Shown here: piece by piece, positions 21,354-31,958 of the stretch
How positions within the stretch are numbered: position 1 is the first letter of the stretch
Layout: the number at the start of each line of letters is the position of its first letter
Notes under the pieces: model-generated
Seen by the model: only the letters and a program-made list of their open reading frames with translations
Databases searched by the model: none
What the model was told of the DNA's origin: nothing
Translations under genes and position numbers: made by a program
DNA from: Knufia peltigerae
Taxonomy: Eukaryota; Ascomycota; Eurotiomycetes; Chaetothyriales; Trichomeriaceae
Assembly: GCA_030247855.1 (NCBI GenBank)
Contig: JAPDRN010000141.1
Span: 1 to 64,000 of the forward strand
DNA length: 64,000 nucleotides
Reading direction: 5' to 3'

Positions 21354-22832
21354 TCATGCTATGTCCGCTTTGAAAACCAATGCAACACCATCATCACCCG
21401 CCGTCACGATTCTATTTCCTCCGCCGCCCTGGACGAACCCAAGCACACCACCGCCCTCTCCTTCTCCGCGGTGACCTCTCCATTCCTGGATGAATCCCTG
21501 TCCAGCTGCAGTGGTGCCTCCTCTTGCGTCCCATCTTCTCACCACTCCATCCATACCGCAACTCGTCAGGATCCAACCGCCACGCGTCGGGTTCCTCACA
21601 AAGTCGACCTTGACCACCGCATACTCTTCGTGGGCTTCCTTGATATGCCGCCGCACGGCGAATCGGTGGGCAGTGTCAAACAGCGCGATGCTTCCATCGA
21701 CGCTACCCGCAGCGAGGAGATTGAGCGGTGGACTTGAAAACGACAACGTCTCGACACCGTCACTCTGTGCCTGTAACGAGGCGAGGATCTGGCCTGCTGA
21801 CGCCGCGGTCGCTGCTTGTCCTGCACCAGCACCAGCACCCGCTCCTTTGCCTCCCTTGGCCTTGCCGGCGGTCTTCTTCGCTTGATCCGCCATCTGCGGC
21901 AGACCGACAACTTTAATGTTTCCTCCAGCACCACCCACGGCACACAAGGACGCAGTGCACGCGACACTGTACAGACCACCTTCGACCTCGAACCGTTGAT
22001 CCGCAGCCGTGAGACTGACGACTGTCGAACCGGTACCAAACACGTCCCACACGTAGAGGCTCCCGTCTTCCGATACCGTAGCCAAATGATTCCCGTCCGG
22101 CGTCCATGCGCCAGCCGTACACGATGCGGTGTGTAGATAGAAAGCCTGAACGATCGTGAGAGGAGACGCTTTATCTGCTGCATTGATCTGGTAGACCCAC
22201 ACGGACCCGTCGTTGGCGCCGAGCGCGACCACGTTCTCGTGCTGCGGGTTCGGCGACGGCGACACCCAGTTGATCTCTTCGACTTCCGACGTCTCGGACA
22301 AGAACGACCAGTGTTTGTGGCTGGAGTCCGTCGACGCATACGCGCGCAATTTGCCGTCCAGGCCGGCCGTCACGACGTAGTCGCCGCGCGGGTATGTGAA
22401 TGTCACCGCGTTGACCGAGTCGGTGTGACCGTCTAGTTTCGCAAGTGCGGCCAAAGACGCACGTTCAACTGGTTGTTGTGGCTGTCCCGTGGCCGTGGGC
22501 GCAGGAGAGTCGGACGAAGAGGAGGCTGCGGAGGTAGAGGCGTCAAAGATGTACGCGACGTCGTCACCACCTCCCGTCACTATTATGCTGGGCCGCGAGG
22601 GGTGTTGGGCGATGCAAAAGATGCTGTCTGAGTGGGCGTCAAAGTGTGCGGCCGAGTCGTTCTGTAGTTGGATTTCTTCCTGTGGTTCCCCCATGTCCTC
22701 CTCCTCGTCCATGTCTTCGTCCATAGGGTGGTCTTCATCTTCGGGGATCTCTTCGTCTGCGTCCTCGGCGGCCAGGAGGTCATCTTCTTCCATTTCTTCC
22801 GAGGGGTTGTGATGCGGATCGGAAGACGACAT
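21354..22832 (-). CDS. SQT1: WD40 ribosome-assembly chaperone Sqt1
   Basis: An intronless 492-residue protein. Sqt1 (AAMP in animals) is the dedicated chaperone that binds the N-terminus of ribosomal protein uL16/Rpl10 before it joins the 60S subunit in the cytoplasm. It has an acidic N-terminal tail of about 60 residues (Asp/Glu runs), then WD repeats beginning DAHSDSIFCIAQHPSRPS and continuing with GHTDSVNAVTFTYPRGDYVV and ASCTAGAWTPDGNHLATVSE. A low-complexity Gly/Ala insert near residues 325-350 is peculiar to this lineage. High-GC coding produces several antisense shadow frames. Assignment rests on the acidic tail plus the repeat pattern. Confidence 0.88.
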   Translation of the reverse strand: MSSSDPHHNPSEEMEEDDLLAAEDADEEIPEDEDHPMDEDMDEEEDMGEPQEEIQLQNDSAAHFDAHSDSIFCIAQHPSRPSIIVTGGGDDVAYIFDASTSAASSSSDSPAPTATGQPQQPVERASLAALAKLDGHTDSVNAVTFTYPRGDYVVTAGLDGKLRAYASTDSSHKHWSFLSETSEVEEINWVSPSPNPQHENVVALGANDGSVWVYQINAADKASPLTIVQAFYLHTASCTAGAWTPDGNHLATVSEDGSLYVWDVFGTGSTVVSLTAADQRFEVEGGLYSVACTASLCAVGGAGGNIKVVGLPQMADQAKKTAGKAKGGKGAGAGAGAGQAATAASAGQILASLQAQSDGVETLSFSSPPLNLLAAGSVDGSIALFDTAHRFAVRRHIKEAHEEYAVVKVDFVRNPTRGGWILTSCGMDGVVRRWDARGGTTAAGQGFIQEWRGHRGEGEGGGVLGFVQGGGGNRIVTAGDDGVALVFKADIA

Positions 22833-23725
22833 ATCGAGCGTAGAGGAGGGATTAATTGAAGGCGGGGAGCGTAGAGAGAGAGAGAGATCGAGTAGGGCCA
22901 GGGAGGCGGGAAAGAGAGACAGAGAGAGACCCTTTTATGGGAGTCAAGTAGCACTCCGTACTCCGTACTCGAGGTGTCAATTTATAAGATGGCGAGCGTC
23001 GTTGTCTATGGGAATCGACATCATACCCTGGCTTAGAAATCTTTTTTCCAACGGGCTTGGAGGGGTTCGACCACATTTTGCCTGCGAAATCGCGGCATGA
23101 CATAATTAAAAGGCCCGGTTCATTCAGCCTTGCATGACTCGCGCTCAGCCTTGTGATTGTCTCTGCGGCCTCGCGAAGATAAAGAAAACACCCTCGAAAG
23201 CACATCTAATATGCTGTAATAAGACACGACATTTGACATCGCATCGCATTGCATTAATCCATCAATTGCTCATCGTCAAGCTGAAATGCATTTTGTTCAT
23301 CTTTCGTTATCCAGCTGATCTTCACTTTCGTCTCTCATGGCTTGTAATGTGCAAAGTCCCTATCTATCGAAGACGAAATTGCACAAAAAGCTGACCACTC
23401 TCTCCTTCTAAAGCCTGCTCTCCGAGATCCCCTGGTTTTGTATTTGCTGCTGCACGCGCCGGAATGTTCTCGCCGCAAGTCACGCCATCTCTGTCGAGAC
23501 GCGAATACTACACATGTTGATCATTTCAACAGGGCCAGCACTTCTCTCTGTTCTATGACACATGCTGTCCCACCCCATTGAAAATCCAACTCGATCACAT
23601 ATCCAAGTTGGTAATTGGAACGGCTTCGAGTATGCACAGGTCTTCGTAACAATATCCTCGTCGTTCGTCATTATCTTGAGATCATTGTGCCGCCGGACAT
23701 GAACACATCCTCCTGCTAATTGCAA
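22833..23725. other. Intergenic region between SQT1 and CLA4
   Basis: SQT1 promoter (minus strand) and CLA4 3' flank. Purine-rich GAGA tracts lie at 22868-22930 just upstream of the SQT1 start, and a tandem TACTCCGTACTCCGTA motif sits at about 22952-22968. No gene is seen. Confidence 0.55.
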
Positions 23726-26520
23726 TTATTGTCGTCCTTTTTCTCTCCATTTCAATAGTTCGCTCAGACTCGCTAGACTGCAACCCATGCGCATAAAGTC
23801 ATTCCGTAGTAGTTCGTCTGCACTGGCCCTGCTTCTAACATCGACGCAGAGACAGACACTCAGGAATGCTTTGAGTTCACGTGAAAGCTTGTTAGGATTC
23901 TTGAGTCTTGGGGTACCATTAGTTGCAATTAAGAAAAGAGCTTTCAGTGGCTCTTCATTGAGATAAGGGGGTTCCGATTCGATCATTTCGATGGCCATGA
24001 TACCAAGGGACCAGATGTCGACCTTGGGTCCATATTCCTTCTGTTTGACAACCTCAGGTGCCATCCAGTATGGTGTGCCTACCATGGTTGCACGCTTACT
24101 CTTGGATTCGGTAAGTTTTGCACAAAATCCGAAATCGGCTGGGAGCCATGTTAGCATGAAAAACATCGTCGTTGACAGGGAAGTACTTACTGATTTTGAC
24201 GTTACCGACACGGTCGAGCAACACATTGTCGCTCTTAATGTCTCGGTGGATAATGTCCTGAGAATGCAGATGAGCCAGACCTTTGCAAGTTTCGAAACAG
24301 ATCGTAGCAATCTGATCTTCGGTGATAACTGGGTTGTTGTCAATGATATCGGTGAGAGCGCCTCCCTCCATAAACTCCATAACCACCCACAACTCATTGT
24401 TTTGTTCTTGCAAGAATGAATCTAGGAAATTGACAATGTTGGGGTGCTTCGAGTCTTTCATGACGATGATCTCGTTGACAATTAGTTCTTTTCGAGGCTG
24501 GTTTCGTAAATCCATCTGTTTAATGGCGACTTGGCCCTTTGGCCCATGCGTGCGGTACAGCTCTCTAGCCACGGCTGACGTCGCACTTTCTCGTACTCTT
24601 GCAACATAGACCGAGCCAGACGCACCTTGACCGATTTTCTTCTGTTTGCTGTAAGAATCGTTAGGGTTGTCTTTAGAAACTACCTGCTTGAGCTTCGCCA
24701 TAACTTCGTTCTCGCTCATGCTCGACATTCGAACCTCCTTTGCACGCTCTTCGACGGGCTTCTTGGCTGTCAGGGCAATCTCGGCTTCCTTACGTGGATC
24801 TGCAGCAGGTTTTGCTTGCGGCTGTTTCGCAACGTTCAGGGGCTTAGGTTGTTGTACAGATCCTGGTGTTCGGCTGGGAGATTGACCATTGACCCCGTTG
24901 GCTTGTGGCTTAGACACTGCTTCTTTCCGTGGAGCATCACGCTCGGCTTGATAACGCGCACTAGGTGATGCTTGTCGGTCTGGCTCCCTGCTGCCAGGAG
25001 TGCGTAGAGACCCCTGACCGGCAGATGTTGACTGTGGGATTGATTTCTGAGAAGCGCTGGTTGTAGGGGCAGAAGGGGCAGGTCGATGGGCTACTGGCTG
25101 CTGCCTCAAGGAAGACACTTGCTGTGGAGCACTCGGAGCAGCTCTCGCTGGGTTGAATCTGGGATCTTGTCGGTTGGGTTGGGTACTACCGCCAAAACCT
25201 CCAATTTCTTGTTGAGCAATGGTTGGACGAGTCTTCGGGAGAGACGCATTGTACACTTCCTGGTCTCGGCGCTCACGTTCAGCCGTTTCTCGTTCTTGAT
25301 CTCGAGCTCGTTTGGCTTCGGCCTCCATTTGGCGTCGCTTTTGTTCTTGGTTTGCAATTTCTTTGATCCGGGCGGCATCAGCTTCCATATCATAAGCCCC
25401 TTTGTCGGTCTGCGAGCGCTGTAGTGGTGGCTTTATGGGAGGGGTGCCAGATCGTGACTGGCTATCTTGATACTTATGCATAAACTGGTTCGCATTGTAC
25501 CGTTGCGCATCAGTTGGGGGTGCCGGTCTCGGGGGAGCGACCGAATTGCCACCAGTAGGATAGCCAAGTTGCTTATTTGGTTGCGTTGCTGGAGGAGTTA
25601 CCATGCCGGGAGTGTACATCTCTGGATGCTGGTCACGCATCTTCTGGTCGGACACAAATTGAAGTACCTCAATCACTGCCTGAGGATTCTTCTTGTAATC
25701 ATCCCGGGTAATGGCAGAACTATTCAGCAGCTTCTCCCATTCTTGGGGTAGACCTACAAATCCACCAGTCTGAGGGTCAAAGCCAACGTGGATACGATGG
25801 CTGAAGTTAGTCGGGTTACTGACGCCGCCCATGCCAGGACATCGCTCATATATTTTGTCGATCCACTCGTAGATTTCGTCGTCATTCCGTACTTCGCAAG
25901 TGATCGTCCGAGTGGGCAGATCTCGACTCACGATGACTTTTCCACCAGTGTCCTTGGGATTGGCAATTCGAGTGATCTCGAAAGCCATTCGAGTGTCCTC
26001 GGATCGTGTCACTCCAGTCACGGTGTTTAGTTGAATAGACTGCATACATTTTCCCGTCTCGCTCTTCATAAAATCCAGTCTGTATTCGCGCAGGATAAGG
26101 TATCTCTGGTTCCATTGCGCGAGGAACTTGTCTTCTTTACATCGGACATGTCCTTCCTTGATGATGGTGACCGCTGAAGAGGACTTTCCACTCCCTGCTA
26201 GCGATATCGAACTGCCATTCGAGAAAAAGGGAGCGTTTGGGGTATTGATGGCGGGTGAACTTGGACCATTGAGATTCATGGCATCAAAGGAGGACACAGG
26301 GAGCGCGGTGTTGGAACGCTGCAGTTGAAGATCTCGAGGACGGTCTGTAGGAGGGCGCGGAGCAGGGCCAGGGTTCATGAACTGGCCTGCGCTGTAAAAG
26401 CTTGGTATCGTCAGTAGGCATGCCAGCAGGATTGAGGCCGGCAGTTGACCGTCGTAGCAGTGTGGGTAAAGAAAGGCTTGGAGTTCTGGCTTACGCATGT
26501 TCCTGGCCGGAAGCCATCAT
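23726..26520 (-). CDS. CLA4: PAK-family protein kinase Cla4 (PH-CRIB-kinase)
   Basis: Three exons (26520-26495, 26391-24191, 24138-23726) encode 879 residues. Cla4 is a Cdc42/Rac effector Ser/Thr kinase for polarity, septation and hyphal growth. A short first exon (MMASGQEHA) joins AGQFMNPG across a 103-bp intron. A PH domain spans about residues 86-192. The CRIB motif VSNPTNFSHRIHVGFD is at about 199-214. A long Gln/Arg/Pro-rich linker follows, then the kinase domain: glycine loop IGQGASGSVYVARV, HRDIKSDNVLL, the DFG motif and GTPYWMAPEV. The second intron (52 bp) cuts inside the activation segment and must be removed to rebuild VKITDFGFCAKLTE. The PH domain plus CRIB separates Cla4 from Ste20. 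Confidence 0.97.
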
Positions 26521-28036
26521 CTAAAACCGAGTGCGAAAGACTCGGTTACACTTCTTGTCGAGAATTTTTGATGGTGAGACAGGAGATGGAGGGGCTGCGG
26601 CTGAACGTTTGCTCAATGAAGAGTTGTTCCGGCCGAGGTCAGGCGATGCAGTGGCAGCATGCGTGCGATGGTATTTTCTGAGTTGATCTGAGGCAATGAA
26701 GGACAAGTGAGGTTGGGAAGCAGACGCCGGCAAACGAGGTGCACGGGATGACTTGGTCTCTGCTCGGTGTCACTCTGTTCAATGACGGCGGTGAACGTCA
26801 AGTGCGGGACACGTGAATCTCGCAGTCTCTTCAGCCGAAATATTGAAAACAGGCGACTTGGAACGGTATGGGAGTGGATGTGGTCGAGAAAGGGTGAACA
26901 TTCGTAGGGCGGCGGTTGGGAGGTTTGCTGACGAGAAACCCAAGTCAACAAGAGGACCAGGATGGTGGGTGCTAAGAGCAGGGATACGGGCAAATGAACC
27001 TGATCAGGCTGAAACGACAGCGGGAGGAGGAAGCATTGATGGTGGGTGGTTGTCGAGGGGAAGAAAAGCCAGTGGTTGGTTGAGAATGAACGTACTACTG
27101 AGATGGAGTTGGAGGGTGAACGAGGAGTTTCGCTGGTGGTGTTGGTGGAGGTGACAATACGGAGAAGCCGGTGCCCTTTACTGTACTGTACGTACCTCGT
27201 CTAACGCCTCCAGTTATTTAGTACTCTCTAGTACCTCCCTAGGTGCCTACAAGATATAGGGAACGAGTCTTGACGAGTTGCAACTTACAGGGGGAGGCGA
27301 ACATGGATAGGCACCGTCTAGGTACCTAACACAACTGAAATATCACCTGGTATCTGACCTATACGAAATAATTTCAGCAGGATACTCCGTACCGTGAGAG
27401 GTCTCGTCGTTGACACTCTGTATTGCGTACTGTACTCCGTACTCCTAGGTAAATCCTCTCTCTCTCATACCATGTATACACCACTAACCGCCACACGATC
27501 CTCCGTGTTCGATCCTCCACGGGCCCGTGTCGACAGGGATCTTCAAGTCCATGCTCCTCGCACGAGTCCCTACTGTACACAACTCTCTCCTTTCTCCTCC
27601 GTACTCCGTGTTCCATAAAAGATCAAAACTCACCGGCTTGTTTCAGAAATACGGCACAATAGCCCATTGAGGAAACCCATGGCTTTGTGTGTCCATTACG
27701 AATCTCAATACCGTTTTGTTTCTACAGAGTACCGAAGCCTTGATAGTCGACTTAGCAATTTGTCAATACCCGTGCTTTAACAATGGCATCTGACATGACA
27801 AGAGACAGGCTGTACGATCCACGGGCAACGAGCGCACAAGACAGCTCGACACGTACTCATGCTCAGACCTGAGAGCCAAGCATGGCCCTTTTCCGTCGAT
27901 GCTGATGATGAAACAGGAGTGACGATCCAGCGGACCGTGCCTAGCCAGTATAGCTATGACCAGGCACACAGTTCTTTTGTGTCGTGCGAGAAGTTCAAAT
28001 GGTTTTTCTGTACACATCTAACACTATTAGCCCTCA
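26521..28036. other. 1.5-kb intergenic region upstream of CLA4, downstream of SEC12
   Basis: Probable CLA4 promoter and long 5' UTR (minus strand). Two exact TACGGAGTA motifs (27383, 27433) and a near match at 27602 cluster here, along with CTAGGTACCTA-type patches near 27230 and 27312. No coding signal is convincing. Confidence 0.55.
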
Positions 28037-29974
28037 CTAATTGGCCACCATATTCCCAACCATTCCAGCAAGCTCCGAGAACAAAATGCCTTTCAGCACG
28101 CTCTCACCCTGCTTTTCAGCCCATTGTCCTGTCTCAATGAGTTTCCGCTTCCAGTTCCGCTTCTGATGCTCACTGAGCTCCTCCCACTTCTTGAGTGTCT
28201 CGTCTTTGATCAGATCCGCATCGTGTTCAAGGACCTCTGTTGACAGTTCACCTGCCTCGGCCCCGTCACGAACGATGATGGCTTTGGGGGTCTCAAGCCG
28301 AGAGTTCTCCTTGACAAAATCCTCCAGTGTTTTCTCCAAGTCCGACACCACCTGAGCAATCTCAGACTGCACGTCCTCGGCAGCATCCTTGACTCTTTCG
28401 GTGGCGCTATGTGCGGCGATTGGAATATCTGATGGTTTAATGGTTGGGATACCGTCAGCAAAGATGTATGGGCGAGCTATCACATCCCGCATTCGAGGTG
28501 ATAACCAGTCTGTTGCGCCGAGCAAGGGAGGCACAGCTCCTCGAATCTCGCAGAAAGCCTGCATCAGAACCGCTACGATACCAACCACCACGAGTGCGAA
28601 AAATACGCTGAATGTAGTTTGCATCGTCTCAGAGCGGCCAGGAGGGATGAGAACGTAACGAGGAGTCTTGGTATAAAGTGTCGGAAAAGGTCTTAGTGGT
28701 AGATACTGCACTTTTACCATCATGTCAACACCGACAGAAGCCAGCCGAATAGACTGCGGCGGCGTCTCTTTGGTAACGGGTAGTGACGGACCCTGGAAAT
28801 TCGAGAAGACTAGTCGCGTCAACGGCCCACTGTGAACATTGCGCAAGAGCGTATAAGATCGAAACGTCCCTAGCAGCCCAGAAGCGCCAGAGTAGTCGAT
28901 CGTAAGCAGCTCGATAGAGCTAGCATCCCCGCTCTGACCAGCAACGGCGATGACTGTTTGCTGATCACCTTGCTCAGATGTACTCAGCGCGCAGACGTCG
29001 AGTCCCACGGCAGCTTTGGTGGATCTATCCAACCGTTTGCGTAGAGTTATTCGTGATTGGGAGAAGTCTTGGGAGATCCTCAAGACAAGGAGGTCGGCAC
29101 CAGTTCTCCCTGGTCTGTTTTGGAGGAGTAAAAGATGGTGAGGTGTGATGAAGCGAATGGCGCGGAACCTTGGTCTCTTAGAGGGTGGAAGGGAAGTCGT
29201 CGATTCTGTCGTGCGGTATAATGATATAGGGCTGCTCTTCTTCGCGGCGGTAGGTATCTTCTGAATAAAGACTTCATCGTCTGTGCAGTATGCTAGGATA
29301 TGCCCTGCCTTCTCATCGTCGTCCACACAAAGATCCAAATCTCCTGCTTCATTATTCTTCAGATTGATGCGTGAGATTTCGTCCTTTGATGTTGGTGTGG
29401 GCGTGGCCTTGAAGACAACAATCTCGTTCTCGGGAGCTAGTCCTGATGCAATGGCTGCGAGTCGAGGTTGTCCTGGCTTCTGTGCCGGTGAGAAGCGCAA
29501 CACTCTTTGATACGTCTCATTCTTGGTGCCTGTCGCCGACTTGAACAGCGCTGTCCGTCCCAGCGCCTGTGAATCCTGTGGTGGCTTCTCCTTCTTCTCC
29601 ACCGTTGTCCCATCCGCCCTCCTCTTCTTTGCGGGTATCCCTATGCGAAAAGACCTCAAGTGTTCATTCTTGCCTGCATTCTGATCCGTGACTGAACTGT
29701 TGATGCCGGCGAAAGCAACCAAGGAAGCATCTGAGGAATCCGACACCGCTAGACTAGTCACCGAGTCTTCGTCTTTTGCGAGTTCAACATCGACCACCTC
29801 TGCTAGTTGCTCTCGGCGAGTCGTATCGATTAATGAGATTTTGTTAGGAACTCCTGTCGAGGATGAACCGCCGCCGCCGCCAACGAGCAAGAAATCCAGG
29901 TTGTAAGGATCAAAGTCGGCCGCGTAGAGAGGATAGGAAAGCTTGACCTGCGACGAGACCACGTTGGGCGCCAT
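28037..29974 (-). CDS. SEC12: Sec12-type guanine nucleotide exchange factor for Sar1
   Basis: An intronless 645-residue protein. Sec12 is an ER membrane WD40 protein that loads GTP onto Sar1 to start COPII coat assembly. The N-terminus (KLSYPLYAADFDPYNLDFLLV) and the glycine-rich GGGGGSSSTGVPNKI loop match the family's first blade and its K-loop region. Degenerate WD repeats follow (LRSFRIGIPAKKRR; LLLLQNRPGRTGADLLVL). One transmembrane segment at about residues 447-470 (FSVFFALVVVGIVAVLMQAF) precedes a lumenal tail of about 170 residues, longer than some yeast forms. It is divergently transcribed from PBN1, another ER protein gene, with 361 bp between the starts. Confidence 0.9.
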   Translation of the reverse strand: MAPNVVSSQVKLSYPLYAADFDPYNLDFLLVGGGGGSSSTGVPNKISLIDTTRREQLAEVVDVELAKDEDSVTSLAVSDSSDASLVAFAGINSSVTDQNAGKNEHLRSFRIGIPAKKRRADGTTVEKKEKPPQDSQALGRTALFKSATGTKNETYQRVLRFSPAQKPGQPRLAAIASGLAPENEIVVFKATPTPTSKDEISRINLKNNEAGDLDLCVDDDEKAGHILAYCTDDEVFIQKIPTAAKKSSPISLYRTTESTTSLPPSKRPRFRAIRFITPHHLLLLQNRPGRTGADLLVLRISQDFSQSRITLRKRLDRSTKAAVGLDVCALSTSEQGDQQTVIAVAGQSGDASSIELLTIDYSGASGLLGTFRSYTLLRNVHSGPLTRLVFSNFQGPSLPVTKETPPQSIRLASVGVDMMVKVQYLPLRPFPTLYTKTPRYVLIPPGRSETMQTTFSVFFALVVVGIVAVLMQAFCEIRGAVPPLLGATDWLSPRMRDVIARPYIFADGIPTIKPSDIPIAAHSATERVKDAAEDVQSEIAQVVSDLEKTLEDFVKENSRLETPKAIIVRDGAEAGELSTEVLEHDADLIKDETLKKWEELSEHQKRNWKRKLIETGQWAEKQGESVLKGILFSELAGMVGNMVAN

Positions 29975-30335
29975 GATGTGTCGGAAAGAGGGTGTTTGTG
30001 CTGTAAGAATGCTAGGAGATCATTTAGGTGGTGTAGACATGGTATAAGAAATAAAATCGAGGTTTTACGGAGTATAAGTATGAGAAGATTACAAGAATAA
30101 GGAAACCTGGACGGAGGTCAATGGGGTTGAAACCAAAGAAAAAAGAGGCGACGTCAGTCACTTCAATGATGTGGACACTTTTTTGTTTATCGATAATTGT
30201 CGTAAGTGGTTCGGCATCAACTTCTAACCAATACCGAAGACCGCTTCTCACAACCTCAACCTGACGGTATCCCATGATCAAACAATTCTTGACCTCGATC
30301 TGTGTTGCCATTCTCGACTCATTGATTCATTCAAA
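29975..30335. promoter_or_regulatory. Shared divergent promoter of SEC12 and PBN1
   Basis: The 361 bp between the two ATGs must contain both promoters. One TACGGAGTA motif lies at 30066-30074. A short minus-strand frame at 30024-30311 shows no motif. Confidence 0.55.
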
Positions 30336-31958
30336 ATGCGCAGACGTGCGACATTCATCACTCACCCAAGTCGAGCAGTGAACCCGGCAGACATTCAAGT
30401 CTCCGAGAATCAACTCCTACTCGGTGGCCTGAAAGCAGCTCGAGAAGAACGACTCACACTTGGTCTCAACGAACTCCCGGAGGAAGTAGTAGAGGTTCTC
30501 CGAGAAGCTCACGAGCTTCATATACGATGGACCGGAGAACATATCTACCATACCACACCGCCATTCTTATCCAGGACATCTCCCGGTATACACGTCCAGT
30601 ATACTCCCTTGAAAGAAGATCAACCCGACCACCTATGCAGCCTCCTTCACAAGGTCTTTGGTGACGAGCTACGTTGCGCCTCAGCCAAAGAGACCTTTAT
30701 CAGCCCGCCCTTGATTTCCGAACGTTTCGCCCAGACGGCTTCATCACAATACTACAGTCTCCTCCCAAATGTCAGACACCTGGCAAACTACCTCCAACGG
30801 ACCATCTGCACACCCTCAGATGTCTCATGTATCCATACAGCTTCTCTCCTAAACTTGGCGGACGCCGTCGACTTTGACTATGACAGCATCTCCCACGCTC
30901 TCATATTGACCGTGCTCTGGTCGAAACAACCAGAAGTCATCTTCGATCCCAAAGGGGAGTTCACGACCTTTGACGCCTGGAATCTTGACATCCAGTCCTC
31001 TCCAAACGACAAAGTCGAGGTTGGCATACTCAGTCCATCTCCCGCAACCGAACCTTCAGATCTCCAGCTCTCTGGTTTTCTCACCGTGGTCGGAACCGAT
31101 GACCATCCCAAAGCCACGCTCTTCAGTTTTCCATCACGCCATCACTCCTTAGACTTGGCACAGCGACGCGACCAGCAATACACGGTGTCGTTCGACCAGC
31201 CGACTGGTCTCCATCCGATCCTGAAGATATCTTTCCCTTACGCCCATGCTCTCGTCGAACCGCAGTCGAAACCACCAGGGAGCGTCTGCGCGCTCCAGAC
31301 ATATCTGACCCTCCCTTCGCACCTCTTCGCCGACAAATATGCTTTTCTGAGCAACGACCCTCTGTTTCAAAAGTCCCACAACCTAGGACAGTTACATTCC
31401 ATCGCGGGAGAGACGGACCTCGAAGCCCCCGATTACGTCGTCGACAAATGGGGCTCGAACATGTTGCTCGACATCCTTACGCCAGATGTGGACGAGGCGG
31501 AGGAGGGCGGAGGTGCAAGAAACTCTTCGCCTGGCCAGTGGAACGTCACGATTCCTCTCCATCTACGGTACCTTGAGCCTACCCCGGGAGGACAGTCTCA
31601 AGTCGAAATTCCGTGGCCGATTGTCTTTTGGGCATGCACCGCCGAAGACGGCACAAAGTTCCCCGTCAACCCTTTTGACAGGATCCATCTCGGGTACGAT
31701 GGATTGTTTGGGCCAAGGACGATGTTCTATCACCTTGATCCTGCCGCCCCTGAAGTCGGACCAGACGGCGGGAGACTCATCGAACGCATCTCCGTGCCCG
31801 TCTTGGACACGGAGACTGCAACTTCAAAAATTATCGAGTCGGTGACGTTGGCCACTATAGCATTGGGGTTTGTGTGGGTTTTGCTCAAGCTGAGGATTCC
31901 ACAGTTGTTGTCCTCGAGGTCTCGATCGGAAAAACCGGCAATCAAGAAGAGGCAGTAA
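30336..31958 (+). CDS. PBN1: Pbn1 / PIG-X, GPI mannosyltransferase I subunit
   Basis: An intronless 540-residue ER membrane protein. Pbn1 stabilises the catalytic subunit Gpi14 (PIG-M), which adds the first mannose to GPI precursors. The start (MRRRATFITHPSRAVNPADI) is followed by a lumenal beta-rich region that includes HIRWTGEHIYHTTPPFLSRT and, in the second half, the PIG-X-like tract WNVTIPLHLRYLEPTPGG and VEIPWPIVFWACT. A single C-terminal transmembrane helix (VTLATIALGFVWVLLKL) ends with a short basic tail ending KKRQ, consistent with ER retention. A sequon is visible in WNVT. Confidence 0.9.
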   Translation: MRRRATFITHPSRAVNPADIQVSENQLLLGGLKAAREERLTLGLNELPEEVVEVLREAHELHIRWTGEHIYHTTPPFLSRTSPGIHVQYTPLKEDQPDHLCSLLHKVFGDELRCASAKETFISPPLISERFAQTASSQYYSLLPNVRHLANYLQRTICTPSDVSCIHTASLLNLADAVDFDYDSISHALILTVLWSKQPEVIFDPKGEFTTFDAWNLDIQSSPNDKVEVGILSPSPATEPSDLQLSGFLTVVGTDDHPKATLFSFPSRHHSLDLAQRRDQQYTVSFDQPTGLHPILKISFPYAHALVEPQSKPPGSVCALQTYLTLPSHLFADKYAFLSNDPLFQKSHNLGQLHSIAGETDLEAPDYVVDKWGSNMLLDILTPDVDEAEEGGGARNSSPGQWNVTIPLHLRYLEPTPGGQSQVEIPWPIVFWACTAEDGTKFPVNPFDRIHLGYDGLFGPRTMFYHLDPAAPEVGPDGGRLIERISVPVLDTETATSKIIESVTLATIALGFVWVLLKLRIPQLLSSRSRSEKPAIKKRQ

